Source: Streptomyces sp. CBMA156 (lineage in GTDB: Bacteria; Actinomycetota; Actinomycetes; Streptomycetales; Streptomycetaceae). Taken from it: a stretch of DNA of 64,000 bases. Numbering within the stretch: position 1 is the stretch's first letter; each line of letters opens with the position of its first letter. The stretch covers positions 1 to 64,000 of the forward strand of contig NZ_MSJQ01000291.1 in the NCBI RefSeq assembly GCF_014596515.1. The letters run 5' to 3'. Below, in pieces: positions 26,583 through 36,230 of this stretch. Both the position numbers and the translations under genes were made by a program. The notes beneath the pieces were generated by a model. That model ran no database searches. It was not told the DNA's origin and saw only the letters and a program-made list of their open reading frames with translations.

Positions 26583-27119
26583 ATGGCACTTCTCAAGGGC
26601 AAGGGCGCGATGACCGGAGTCAACCTCATCGCGAAGGTCTACAAGAACGGCGTTACGAGGGACAGCAAGTCCCAGTACGCCGACGTCCAGCTCGACGCTC
26701 GAGATCCGCGCGGCCCGACGCAGACGAACCTGCACCTGAAGTCCGATCGGATTCCGGGTGAGAACGGCAAGGTCCACCACAACAACGGCGCTCCGTACTC
26801 CACCCACCAGATGGAGGAGATCGCCAAGGCTGCGGGACCGAACACCGAGCCGATCCTGGACAAGGGCGGCAACGAGGTCGGCACCATCTACGGCTTCAAG
26901 GGCAACGTGATGCCCGCGACACGTGGCACCGGCCTGGTGGTCAACACCAAGTCCGTCGAGGCCTCCGAGTTCAAGGTCGACAACAAGACGCTGGACAACC
27001 AGTTCGCGTCCATGCGCGCCGCCCGCGAGGCACAGGCCGCGGCCAAGGAGTCGCAGGCTCAGGCCGCGGCTGTCGAGCCCGAGCAGGCGGTCGAGGTCGA
27101 CGAGCCGACGGTCGACTGA
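26583..27119 (+). CDS. Small abundant-type hypothetical protein
   Basis: The 178-residue protein starts MALLKGKGAMTGVNLIAKVY and has a strand-rich body of about 130 residues. Its tail is Ala/Gln/Glu-rich and acidic. It has its own promoter-like leader and a strong terminator, so it is a single-gene transcript and may be made in quantity. The layout (compact domain plus acidic tail) recalls single-stranded DNA-binding proteins, but no family motif was seen. Treat the function as unknown. Confidence 0.75.
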   Translation: MALLKGKGAMTGVNLIAKVYKNGVTRDSKSQYADVQLDARDPRGPTQTNLHLKSDRIPGENGKVHHNNGAPYSTHQMEEIAKAAGPNTEPILDKGGNEVGTIYGFKGNVMPATRGTGLVVNTKSVEASEFKVDNKTLDNQFASMRAAREAQAAAKESQAQAAAVEPEQAVEVDEPTVD

Positions 27120-27148
27120 GGCTGAGTCAAGCCCCTTCTGAAAATACC

Positions 27149-27182
27149 GGTGGCCGTCCCTGTTCGTACAGGAACGGCCACC
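27149..27182 (+). terminator. 14-bp hairpin with one mismatch
   Basis: GGTGGCCGTCCCTG (27149-27162) and CAGGAACGGCCACC (27169-27182) pair around a TTCGTA loop, 29 bases after the stop at 27119. Confidence 0.75.
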
Positions 27183-27370
27183 ACTGACTCGCCCGAGTCG
27201 CTACACCACCGGCGCTGGAACCCGAAACAACCACTGGAGTGCCCTGGCAGGCGCGTGTTACCGCGCCGTGCTCAGAACAGTCATATCCGGGATCAGTTGG
27301 AGTCCAGCTCCAGGGTTCGGCTGGCTGTCCGTCAGCGCTGGGGCCTCCACTTCACCCAGGAGATCCCTCC

Positions 27371-27638
27371 ATGAATCCTGCGTTCCAACCGGTTCTGCCC
27401 CGTCAAGGCGCTCGCCGTCTGGGCGCTGCCCTGCTGACCGCTGTCGCGGTGACCGGCCCGCGCGGTGCTCCGGGCATCTCCGGCCAGCGCGGCCTCCTAC
27501 AAGTGCACGATGTCCACGAAGTCGATCGACACCGCGAACTACAACGGCCCCTGGGCCGACCAGTGGAAGGCCGGCAGTGCCACGGGGCTCGCGGACGGCG
27601 TTCTACAGCCCGACTGGCGCAAGTGCTGTGGCAGGTAG
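27371..27638 (+). pseudogene. Small secreted Cys-containing peptide gene with a frameshift in the signal peptide
   Basis: The ATG at 27371 opens a basic and hydrophobic signal-like segment (RQGARRLGAALLTAVAVTG). In the next frame this continues as a classic cleavage region, LRASPASA, followed by a mature part that starts ASYKCTMSTKSIDTANYNGP and ends PDWRKCCGR with TAG at 27636-27638. The mature peptide would have about 48 residues and three cysteines. One indel in the GC-rich GGCCCGCGCGG stretch separates the two frames. It may be a recent pseudogene or a sequence error. The gap 27639-28009 contains nothing further. Confidence 0.5.
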
Positions 27639-28009
27639 CACAGTCACAACTTCACGGCCTCACCGGTCGTCTAGCGAGCCCAGCTGACCAGCACTTCAAT
27701 GGCCGCCTTGCCGTCAGGCCGGTTCCGCCCGCCCGAGCACACCGCATGGTGCGGCTGCGCAGAGGGTCACCGATTCAGAGGGCGCCGTCAATCCCCCGAC
27801 GGCGCCCTCTCCCCCTAAGCGAAGCACCGGGACTTGTGGCCTGCTAGACCGCGCAGTGCGGGGCCCGACAAAGGCCTCGGTCCGCGAGCCCGAGTACGGG
27901 GGGTGAGCGACAGCAACCAGAGCACGTCATGAGAGGCGCCGGAGTCCATGGTGCGACCTCTCGCATTTCCCCGCCATATCTGCACTCCAGTGAAGAGGTC
28001 TTGTGCGGC

Positions 28010-29776
28010 ATGTTTCAAGAGGTGCAGCTCAACGAGCGCTACCGGCTTCTTTCCAAGCTCTCGGAGCCGCTGAAGAAGGCCGAGCGCGACATCGTCGGCC
28101 GCGAGCACGAAATGACACAGCTGCTGGCCTCGATGAGTCGTCCCGAGCTGTGCAACGCGCTCTTGCTGGCCGAAGCCGGCACAGGCAAGACGGCCCTGGT
28201 CCAGGCCACGATGCTGGTCGACAAGTACCGCCTCTACCTCGAAGTGGATCCGGCGCGCATGGTCTCCGCGGCCGGCAGTGCCGAGAACATGGCCGCGATG
28301 CTCAAGGGCTTCTTCGACGAGGCCGAGGACTTCGTCAGGGACGAGATGCACGAACTGGTTCTCTTCATCGACGAGTTCCACCAGATCGTTCAGCTCTCCG
28401 GCGCCGCCGTCGAGGCGATCAAGCCGGTCCTGGCTGCCTCGGGAACCCGCGGCATCAGGATCATCGCGGCGACGACCTACGAGGAGTTCCACAAGCACAT
28501 CTCGCCGAACCAGCCGCTCGTCGAGCGACTGCAGCGCATCAACCTCGGCCCGCCGGACCAGGTGACGACCATCAAGATCCTTCAAGGCATGGCCGAACGG
28601 TACGGGGTGGCGGGCGAGTTCTACGACGACCACATCTTCCGGCAGATCTACGAGTACACCCAGCGCTATATGCCGGCCAGCGCCCAGCCGCGCAAGTCGA
28701 TTCTCGTGCTCGACTCCATGGTCGGCTGGCATCGCCTGACGCACCGACCGTTGGACCGGGACCTGCTCTCGGACGTACTCATGGAGGCCCTGAACGTCAA
28801 CGTGGCCTTCAAGGTCGACGGCGCGAAGATCAAGAAACAGCTGGACGAGAAGGTGTTCAGTCAGGACTGGGCGACCGGCGCGGTGGCACGTCGTCTGCAA
28901 CTGTCGGTGGCGGACCTCAACGACAAGGGAAAGCCGATGGCGAGCCTGCTGTTCACGGGCTCCACCGGTGTCGGCAAGACCGAACTCACCAAGCAGCTGG
29001 CGAAGCTGCTGTTCGGCGACGACCAGCGTCACCTGATCCGGTTCGACATGACGGAGTACGCCGAGGACACTTCGTTCGCGGCCTTCCGCTCCGAGCTCAC
29101 CAAGCGTGTGTGGGACCTCTCCCACGCTGTGCTGCTTTTCGACGAGGTCGAGAAGGCCTCGTCGATGGTCACGCGCGTGCTGCTGCAGGTGCTCGACGAC
29201 GGCAGGCTCAACGACGACAACAACCGTGAGGTGAGCTTCCTCAACACGTACATCGTGCTGACGACGAACGCCGGCTCGGAGATCTACAAAAGCATCTCGC
29301 AGTACGCCGCCGACGATACCGGCTCGGGCAAGCAGCTGATGGAGTACGAGAAACTCATCCGCCGCTCGATCTCCTCGACGACGGGCGACAACCGGTTCCC
29401 GCCCGAGCTGCTGGGCCGTATCGACGCGATCGTCCCTTTCCAGCCGCTGTCACTGCCGACGCAGCGGAAGATCGTGCGGAAGAAGCTGCGCCAGATGGTG
29501 CAGGAGGTGTTCGTCAAGCACAACGTGCGGGTCGACGTCGATTCGAGGGTCCTGCAGTATCTCATCGAGGACAAGGGCGACACCGACTCCGATGCCGGTG
29601 GCGCACGTGCGGCCGTGTCGAAGCTGACCGATGAGGTCATCACCGCGGTGGCGACGTTCCTCAACGAGCACCCCCCGGAGCGACGGATCCGCATCGACAT
29701 CGTCGGCGACCTGGTCAGCGATGACAAGAACCTGCTGAGTTCCGATGCCTACGTCGAGGTCAGCGCGGTGCGATGA
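28010..29776 (+). CDS. Clp/HSP100-like double AAA+ ATPase
   Basis: The ATG at 28010 gives a 588-residue protein. AAA-1 has Walker A AEAGTGKTAL (K60) and Walker B LVLFIDEFHQ (D121, E122). AAA-2 has Walker A GSTGVGKTEL near residue 323 and Walker B VLLFDEVEKA near 377. The second module has the ClpA/B-type C-terminal region (FPPELLGRIDAIVPFQPL). It lacks the Clp N-domain and the long ClpB middle domain, and no IGF/L loop for ClpP is evident, so it is more likely a protein remodeller than a protease partner. It sits between the relaxase and coupling-protein genes. A second, distinct relative lies at 56507-58414. Confidence 0.88.
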   Translation: MFQEVQLNERYRLLSKLSEPLKKAERDIVGREHEMTQLLASMSRPELCNALLLAEAGTGKTALVQATMLVDKYRLYLEVDPARMVSAAGSAENMAAMLKGFFDEAEDFVRDEMHELVLFIDEFHQIVQLSGAAVEAIKPVLAASGTRGIRIIAATTYEEFHKHISPNQPLVERLQRINLGPPDQVTTIKILQGMAERYGVAGEFYDDHIFRQIYEYTQRYMPASAQPRKSILVLDSMVGWHRLTHRPLDRDLLSDVLMEALNVNVAFKVDGAKIKKQLDEKVFSQDWATGAVARRLQLSVADLNDKGKPMASLLFTGSTGVGKTELTKQLAKLLFGDDQRHLIRFDMTEYAEDTSFAAFRSELTKRVWDLSHAVLLFDEVEKASSMVTRVLLQVLDDGRLNDDNNREVSFLNTYIVLTTNAGSEIYKSISQYAADDTGSGKQLMEYEKLIRRSISSTTGDNRFPPELLGRIDAIVPFQPLSLPTQRKIVRKKLRQMVQEVFVKHNVRVDVDSRVLQYLIEDKGDTDSDAGGARAAVSKLTDEVITAVATFLNEHPPERRIRIDIVGDLVSDDKNLLSSDAYVEVSAVR

Positions 29777-29915
29777 GTCAGTCAAGGACGACGACAACCA
29801 GCGACTAACGAGTCGATAGTCCATCCACTCCCTTTGGCTGCCTACTCAGACAGGGTGGCTATAGGATCTAATAAATCAGGCGAACTGTGCTCCTTTAGCG
29901 AAGGGATTGGCATCG
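29777..29915 (+). promoter_or_regulatory. AT-rich leader of the coiled-coil gene
   Basis: The gap is notably AT-rich. It contains CTCCCTTTGG (near 29829) and, downstream, TATAGGATCTAATAAATC (near 29862-29879). The leader of the RNA polymerase gene has a similar order, CTTCCTTTGG then TATCTATGGATAC. AAGGG (29901-29905) serves as ribosome site. Confidence 0.4.
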
Positions 29916-31970
29916 ATGGGCATTCTGGGAACGGCATCGGTCCGCCAGAGGAAGGAACGGAAGAAGAAGACCGACGAGCTTCTGGCCTCCGTGGTGAGAG
30001 AGACGGCGATCCCGGCCGCAGTCGCGCTGCTGCGGTCGAACACTCCGTTCGTCCTTCCCAGCGGGACGGCCTGGGTGATGCTCGTGCTTGCAGCCGACGA
30101 CATCGGCGGCTTGAGCAAGCGGCACGGCCGGGACGAGGCCAAGGGCTCGATCATCGAGCTCATCAGCTCCGACCAGATCCGCACCGTGGCCACGGCGGAG
30201 ATGATCGAAGAGGAGGTCTTCGGCATCATCCCCACCGGCGAGACGCTTGCGCGCGTGGAGGAGTACTCACTGCTCACCGGCGCCACCTACACCTGGGCCG
30301 TCGTGTGGCAGAAGCCAGGCGGCGATCTCCTCGTCGATCTGGTGAACGATGCGACCTTCGCTCAGGCGCGTTCTGTCCTCGCAGGCACCACGAGTCTCGA
30401 AGAGGCTCTGGGCGAGAAGGCGTGGGCGGAGCACAGCGGCATGGTCGCCGAAGTCGGGGCCATTGCCACTGTCCCCGAGGTCCTCGGGGAGGACAAGGGG
30501 GATCCGATCTTCGACGCGATCCCCGAGGACGACGTCGCTGACGAGGGCCCGGACGACGAACCGCTCTTCAGTGACGTCGTCGACGACGAGGAGGCGGACA
30601 CACCCATGTTCGACGAGGACGACGCGGGCACCGCTCCAGTCGAATCGGGGCCGGACCACGACAGCGACAAGGTGGCCGGCTACGAGGGTTTCGACGAGAC
30701 CGACGCCGACTACGGTGTCGAGGGTGACCACCAAGAGGCCGGCGACACTGTGCTGCCGGCCAATCAAACCCAGGTGCGCGACGTCATCGCCCGCCGGTTC
30801 CTCTCCGAGGAGCTGAACCTGGATGTCCGGCTCGATGAGTTCAACGCGACCTTCGCCATCGGCGCACCGGTCGTGCAGATCGCTGTGCCCGAGGGCGCGA
30901 CGGAGTGGCTCGGGGACCAGGTCGCCCAGCTCAACAGGCAAGCCAACGCCGATCTGACGCAGCTCCGTTCCGCGCACGAGGATGAGCTGCGCGCGCTCTA
31001 CGTCAACCTCATGTCGGCACACACCGAGCAGGTCATCCGCGATGTGGCCACCGACCGCGCGGGCTCCCGGTACAAGCTGCTGAAGGACGCCGCCGAGTCC
31101 GAGCACCAGCAGCGGCAGACGGAGAAGGACGAGAAGATCCGGGCCCGCCGGGCAGAGATCGCCAAGGACTACGAGTCGCAGGCCACCAAGGTGGCCCAGC
31201 AGGCGGCACTCTCGGCGGAACTGCAGTACAAGGAGCGCAACCGCTCGAAGATGGAGCGCGAGCAGATCGACTCCGTTGCCGTGATCGAACGGGACATCGA
31301 GGATACCCACGCGCACAACCAGCAGGAGATCCTACGGGTCCGGCGTTCGGACGCGACGCTGAAGATGCAGACCGGGCAGACCCGGATCTTCGAGGTTCTG
31401 GCCGAGCGGCAGTCGGAGTACCTGACAGCCGAGGAGAAGCGCCTGAACCGGTGGAAGTCCGAGATCCAGCGGATCGTCGACGACAACCGCAAGGCCGACA
31501 TCGCCCAGTCCGAGACGCTGGCCGAGCACCTACGAACCAAGGACGAGATCGGCGTCCTACGCAGGGAGCAGCAGGGCCTCCTGGAGTCGGTGCGCGCTGA
31601 GCACGCCGACCGGATCCGCCAGATGGGGGAAGAGCTCGAACGCAACCGCAAGGACGCCATCACGCAGATGACGGCTCGGGACGCCGAGTGGCAGCACAAC
31701 CTCGACCTGGAAAAGGAGAAGACCAGCTCTCAGGTAGCGCGGGCCACCGACCTGCTCCAGCGGCTGTCGACGGTCGAGGATTCCGTGGCCAGGCGGTATG
31801 AGGTGCGCCTGGCGGAGATGCAGGCCGACAAGGAATCCTACGCCAACGAGCTGGCGCGGGCCTCCGAGATGCAGAGCCGCTCGAACAAGATCCTCGTCGT
31901 CATGATCGTCACGCTCTCGCTCCTGATGGCCGTGGCCGGCTTCATCGTCGGCGTGGTCTTGGCCCGTTGA
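29916..31970 (+). CDS. Long coiled-coil protein with C-terminal membrane anchor
   Basis: The ATG at 29916 is chosen over a TTG at 29907. The 684-residue protein has an N-terminal folded domain of about 150 residues (TAWVMLVLAADDIGGLSKRH), then a very acidic linker (about 190-270). A second domain follows, then about 300 residues of charged coiled coil (ERQSEYLTAEEKRLNRWKSE). One membrane span closes the protein (IVTLSLLMAVAGFIVGVVLA). It is thus tail-anchored with its bulk in the cytoplasm. It lies next to the coupling-protein gene and could be a membrane scaffold. No family recognised. Confidence 0.78.
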   Translation: MGILGTASVRQRKERKKKTDELLASVVRETAIPAAVALLRSNTPFVLPSGTAWVMLVLAADDIGGLSKRHGRDEAKGSIIELISSDQIRTVATAEMIEEEVFGIIPTGETLARVEEYSLLTGATYTWAVVWQKPGGDLLVDLVNDATFAQARSVLAGTTSLEEALGEKAWAEHSGMVAEVGAIATVPEVLGEDKGDPIFDAIPEDDVADEGPDDEPLFSDVVDDEEADTPMFDEDDAGTAPVESGPDHDSDKVAGYEGFDETDADYGVEGDHQEAGDTVLPANQTQVRDVIARRFLSEELNLDVRLDEFNATFAIGAPVVQIAVPEGATEWLGDQVAQLNRQANADLTQLRSAHEDELRALYVNLMSAHTEQVIRDVATDRAGSRYKLLKDAAESEHQQRQTEKDEKIRARRAEIAKDYESQATKVAQQAALSAELQYKERNRSKMEREQIDSVAVIERDIEDTHAHNQQEILRVRRSDATLKMQTGQTRIFEVLAERQSEYLTAEEKRLNRWKSEIQRIVDDNRKADIAQSETLAEHLRTKDEIGVLRREQQGLLESVRAEHADRIRQMGEELERNRKDAITQMTARDAEWQHNLDLEKEKTSSQVARATDLLQRLSTVEDSVARRYEVRLAEMQADKESYANELARASEMQSRSNKILVVMIVTLSLLMAVAGFIVGVVLAR

Positions 31971-32096
31971 ACGATCCGGTCAGTCCGACGGGTGATCTTA
32001 CGGCGCATGGGGCGCGTTCCCCATGCGCCGTCGGCGTCTGCGCAGGCAGGCGCGCTGGACAGCAGAACGGGCGAGACCCGAGAGCAAGGGATCACG

Positions 32097-35000
32097 ATGG
32101 CCACGAACAGGCGGAAGGCGTCACGGCCTGAGGCGAGCAGCTGGGACAAGATCTCAGCGCGGTCGCCCGGCGAGACGTTGACGAACCGAGACGTCTACGA
32201 CAACCAGCAGCTCGATCGCAGCGAGTTCTCGACCCTGAGGTCGACCAGACCGGGCATCGTCGTCGCGGTGATTGCCGGCACGCTGGTGACGGTCGTCGTC
32301 TGGGTCCTCTACTCGCTCATCGCCACGGCGGTGCTCTCGGCGGGCACGTCCGCGGGTTCGGGCAGGCCTGGCAGCAGTACCGGCATGCCGAGCGTGTACT
32401 ACGTCCAGGACACCACGACAGGTGCGGGCGGCTCGGTCGTGAAGTGCTACCGGCCTCTGGCCGAGAACGGCAACCCGGATGTGAAGGCCAGGTGTTATCC
32501 CAGCGCCGAGGCTGTCCCGGTCCCCCGCTGGTACACCGCGGCGAAGGACGGCAGGCCCGGCGCCGAGAGGTCGGCTGAGTCCAAGAAGAACTCGACGACC
32601 GTCGGCGAACAGCTGGCCGACGTCTCGGGGTTCAAACTCTTCATCACGCTCGGCTCGGGTCTGATGGTCGGCCTCATCATCGGCACGTGGTTCTCGCGGA
32701 AGGTCGCCGCGGCGAACCTGATGAACGACACGAGCGACATCAACCAGTACCACAACGACCAGCACATCGCCCTGCCGGAAGAGATCCAGCAGAACTACGA
32801 CTGGTTCCCCGACGCCGGTGCTCACTCGAACGTGCAGGTCAGCTCGATGCTCAGCCACATGATGCTCAGGAAGAAAGGCCTGGGCACCGTCGAGGTCGCC
32901 CAACGCGCCACGAAGGACGTCATCGGCGAGAAGGGGCACCCTGTCTACTACGCGGGCGAGGTCATGGACGACGACGAGGGCAATCCGCTGACGCAGACCC
33001 TGCCGATCATCGACGAGGACTTCGGCGACGAACTGTTCGAGGCATCAGGGCTCCCCGAGGACAAGGGGCTGCGTCAGAAGTACGACACCAGGCTGATTCC
33101 GTACAACCCTGACGGCCGGAACCGGGACAAGCTCGGCTTCGGGTCGGACAAGTACCAGACCGTCGCTGACCTGATCAAGGAGGACTGGGCGTTCCCGGCG
33201 TACGAGGTCCAACGCCCGGCCGGGGCGTACGTGGTCGACACCGCGCCGGTGAACACCATGGTGCTGGCCATCACCCGGGCCGGTAAGGGCCAGACATACA
33301 TCGAGCCGGTCATCGACATGTGGTCACGTGAGAAGAAACCCTCGAACATGGTCATCAACGACCCCAAGGGCGAGCTGCTGGTGAAGAACTACGTCGCCCT
33401 GGTCACTCGCGGGTTCGAGCCGGTGCAGTTCAATCTGATCAACTCCATGAAGACCGACATCTACAACATCCTGGGGCTGGCGGCCGACGCGGCACGTGAG
33501 GGCAACTTCACCAAGTGCGCACTGTACGTGGAGAACATCGCCGGGATCTTCTTTCCGCTCGACGGCGGCGAGGACCCGGTCTGGCCCAATGCCGCCAACA
33601 ACGCCTTCAAGCGCGCGGCCTACGGACTCATCGACTTCTACCTGGAGGAGGAGCGGGAGCTGCGCAGCGCCGCGGCCGTGGTGAACATGGATCTGGCCCT
33701 GGTGGAGCAGAAGCTCGACGACCTCTGGGGCAAGGTCACCCTCTACAACTGCTACCAGCTCTTCGTACAGATGAGCTCGAAGAAGATCAAGAACCCTGAG
33801 GCCGAGCTGGAGAAGCGGGTCAAGGCCGGCGAGTTCGAGAACAACGAGGACGCCTTGGCCGAGGAGCAGGAGAAGGCGGCTGCCCAGGCCTTCATGTGGG
33901 AGGGCAAGGCTGATCAGGACATGCTCAGCCTGTACTTCAACGCGAGCGAGGAGCTGCCCCGCAACAACATGCGCACGCTGGTGGGCAACGCCCACAACGC
34001 GCTGCGCTCGATGGCCGGGGCGGAGAAGATGCTGGCCTCGGTGTACGGCATCGCGATCACCGCCATGTCGTTCTTCACCGACCCCACGATCTCGACGCTG
34101 ACCTCGGGCAAGCCCTCGCAGAACACCGACCTGGCCGGCCTGAGCTTCCCGCGTCGCCTCGGCGTGCGTTTCGCGCCGAACTACGTCAAGCGCGACCACC
34201 TCGTCGGTCAGCAGGCCGTGTGGTCGGCCTACGCGGACCCGATGTTCACCGAGAACCTGGGCGAGGACTTCACACACGAGGAGATCGTCGGCCGCGAGGG
34301 ATGGGCGCGGTACAACTTCAAGGGCAAGTTCCCCGACGACGAGGCCTGGCTCAAACTGGAGCTGGTCAACCCGCAGACGAAGATGCTGGTGCGGACCTTC
34401 TACTTCAGCTTCACGAAGAACTACCGGCTCTCACTCAACGGCCGGCACTACGTGGTCGAGCCGGTGACGGGCAGGAAGATCGTGAAGAACGGTGTGATGC
34501 GTGAGCTCAAGCCGGTACGCGAGGGCGGCACCCGGGACGGGCGGATCCTCTCCTTCCAGCCCGGGGACACGCTCTACCCGGACACACGGCTGGACTTCTC
34601 CGGCGGCGGCAATCCGGAGAAGGTCTCGTACCAGGCACGGGCGATCACTCAGACACTGGCGCGCTACTCGGAGTCCCCGAAGGCGCTGTTCCTGGTGACT
34701 CCGCCGCACCTGATGAAGTACGCAAAGCTGATCCTGATCCTGGTCAAGCAGCTGTTCGACGTGAGCGCCGACCAGGCGTACATGACGAAGTCGAACCAGA
34801 AGCCGCTCTACCGCACGCGGTTCATGCTCGACGAGCTCGGAAACCTGCAGTCGGAGGGCAAGGGCATCGACGGCTTCGAGACGATGCTCAGCATCGGTCT
34901 CGGCCAGGAGCAGCAGTTCACGCTCATCCTGCAGACCCTGCAACAGCTGCGCGATGTCTACGGCGAGTCGGTCGACAAGATCGTGCAGGGCAACACCTCG

Positions 35001-36143
35001 AACATCGTGTTCCTGAAGTCCACGGACGACTCGATGATCGAGACGCTGGAGAAGATGAGCGGCAAGACGCACCGGTCGTACAGGGACAGCAAACAGATCA
35101 GCCAGGATCTCGACAAGCTCATCGGCGGCAAGACCGAGGGCCGGGTCTCCTACACGATGACCACCAAGGAGGAGCCGCTGATCAGCTACAACGACATGGC
35201 ATTCCTCGCACCGCGAAACTCGATCGTCTTCCGCGCCGGCGACGCGCCGATCTGGAACCGCAACCAGACGATCCTGCCGATGTCGTTCCGGCTGCTGGGG
35301 AACACGATCAAACACCCTGGACACACGTACTCACTGCAGACGATCCCGACCTTGTCCAGTGCCGTGGACTTCGACGTACGGATGAATCAGCCGGACTTCG
35401 TGAAGATGCTGGAGAAGCGTATGCGGCAGGCGGTCAGGGCCGCGGACGCGAAGGCGCAGTACAAGGAGATCTACGGCTACCAGGAGGTCGACATCGAACG
35501 CCTGGACCCGGATGTCTACGCCGACGAGGTCATGGAGGTCATCACCACGATGACCACGGTCGACCAGGGTCAGGACCCCAGCGCCCCGGTGGTCGTCGAC
35601 CCCGATGAGTACACCGGGATGAGCATGTTCGACGAGGACCAGTTCATCGAGAACGTCGAGGTCGGGGTTGCGGTCGCCGAGAGTCGGGCGGTCAGCGTCG
35701 AGCGGCAGCGACTGCTCTACGCCGAGGGGACGATCAGCAAGGAGATGCTGGTCAACCCCGACGGGTCGGCGAAAGTCAAGAGCCTGGACATCGAGATCGG
35801 TGAGGCCTACAAGTCGGCGCAGACCGAGCTGGAACAGGATCGCGAGCACTTCTCGGTCGGCGGCGACGGCGAGCTGCGCAGCACCGATGGATCCCAGACG
35901 TATATCAGCCGGATCCGCTCGGACGCGTACGCCCGTGCGGCCCGCCGGATCAACGGTCACGTGAACGACGGGGACTCGCGGGTGTTCGCCGAGGAAGACG
36001 TCACCGAGCAGGATCTGAAGTCGCTGGTGACGGTGATGGTCCACTCGGCCTTCTACCAGTACCTGGCCTCGCTGCCGAGCTGGGAGGTGCTGGCCGACGG
36101 CCGGTTCGACCGGGCCATGGCCATCGAGATGAACTCGAAGTAG
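32097..36143 (+). CDS. VirD4/TraG-like conjugative coupling ATPase, very large
   Basis: The ATG at 32097 follows AAGGG; an earlier in-frame ATG lacks a site. The 1348-residue protein has two N-terminal membrane spans (about residues 57-82 and 181-202), Walker A in TRAGKGQTYIEP (about residue 395) and Walker B in RFMLDELGNLQSEG (about 911). It also has the QTLQQLRDVYG and NTSNIVFLKS segments of VirD4-type coupling proteins. These ATPases bring the relaxase-DNA complex to the secretion channel. The gap between Walker A and B is more than twice the usual length, so about 300 extra residues are inserted. The C-terminal 250 residues are an unrecognised extension. Confidence 0.88.
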   Translation: MATNRRKASRPEASSWDKISARSPGETLTNRDVYDNQQLDRSEFSTLRSTRPGIVVAVIAGTLVTVVVWVLYSLIATAVLSAGTSAGSGRPGSSTGMPSVYYVQDTTTGAGGSVVKCYRPLAENGNPDVKARCYPSAEAVPVPRWYTAAKDGRPGAERSAESKKNSTTVGEQLADVSGFKLFITLGSGLMVGLIIGTWFSRKVAAANLMNDTSDINQYHNDQHIALPEEIQQNYDWFPDAGAHSNVQVSSMLSHMMLRKKGLGTVEVAQRATKDVIGEKGHPVYYAGEVMDDDEGNPLTQTLPIIDEDFGDELFEASGLPEDKGLRQKYDTRLIPYNPDGRNRDKLGFGSDKYQTVADLIKEDWAFPAYEVQRPAGAYVVDTAPVNTMVLAITRAGKGQTYIEPVIDMWSREKKPSNMVINDPKGELLVKNYVALVTRGFEPVQFNLINSMKTDIYNILGLAADAAREGNFTKCALYVENIAGIFFPLDGGEDPVWPNAANNAFKRAAYGLIDFYLEEERELRSAAAVVNMDLALVEQKLDDLWGKVTLYNCYQLFVQMSSKKIKNPEAELEKRVKAGEFENNEDALAEEQEKAAAQAFMWEGKADQDMLSLYFNASEELPRNNMRTLVGNAHNALRSMAGAEKMLASVYGIAITAMSFFTDPTISTLTSGKPSQNTDLAGLSFPRRLGVRFAPNYVKRDHLVGQQAVWSAYADPMFTENLGEDFTHEEIVGREGWARYNFKGKFPDDEAWLKLELVNPQTKMLVRTFYFSFTKNYRLSLNGRHYVVEPVTGRKIVKNGVMRELKPVREGGTRDGRILSFQPGDTLYPDTRLDFSGGGNPEKVSYQARAITQTLARYSESPKALFLVTPPHLMKYAKLILILVKQLFDVSADQAYMTKSNQKPLYRTRFMLDELGNLQSEGKGIDGFETMLSIGLGQEQQFTLILQTLQQLRDVYGESVDKIVQGNTSNIVFLKSTDDSMIETLEKMSGKTHRSYRDSKQISQDLDKLIGGKTEGRVSYTMTTKEEPLISYNDMAFLAPRNSIVFRAGDAPIWNRNQTILPMSFRLLGNTIKHPGHTYSLQTIPTLSSAVDFDVRMNQPDFVKMLEKRMRQAVRAADAKAQYKEIYGYQEVDIERLDPDVYADEVMEVITTMTTVDQGQDPSAPVVVDPDEYTGMSMFDEDQFIENVEVGVAVAESRAVSVERQRLLYAEGTISKEMLVNPDGSAKVKSLDIEIGEAYKSAQTELEQDREHFSVGGDGELRSTDGSQTYISRIRSDAYARAARRINGHVNDGDSRVFAEEDVTEQDLKSLVTVMVHSAFYQYLASLPSWEVLADGRFDRAMAIEMNSK

Positions 36144-36174
36144 CCGACGGCCACTTGGGGGCCTGGCGAGGATG

Positions 36175-36230
36175 AAGGCCAGTGCCGGGGTTGCCTCTCG
36201 ACCAAGAGGGACAACCCCAGTACTGGCCTT
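36175..36230 (+). terminator. Long multi-part hairpin between coupling-protein and polymerase genes
   Basis: AAGGCCAGT (36175-36183) pairs with ACTGGCCTT (36222-36230). Inside lie GGGGTTG/CAACCCC and CCTCT/AGAGG pairings. The composite stem is followed directly by TCGAATGACC and the polymerase leader, so it probably insulates the polymerase gene from upstream transcription. Confidence 0.75.

Noticed and set aside
28010-29776. Clp-like protein as the missing VirB4
   Set aside because: Both AAA modules follow ClpA/B, not the VirB4/HerA pattern, and no membrane or VirB4-specific segment is present.
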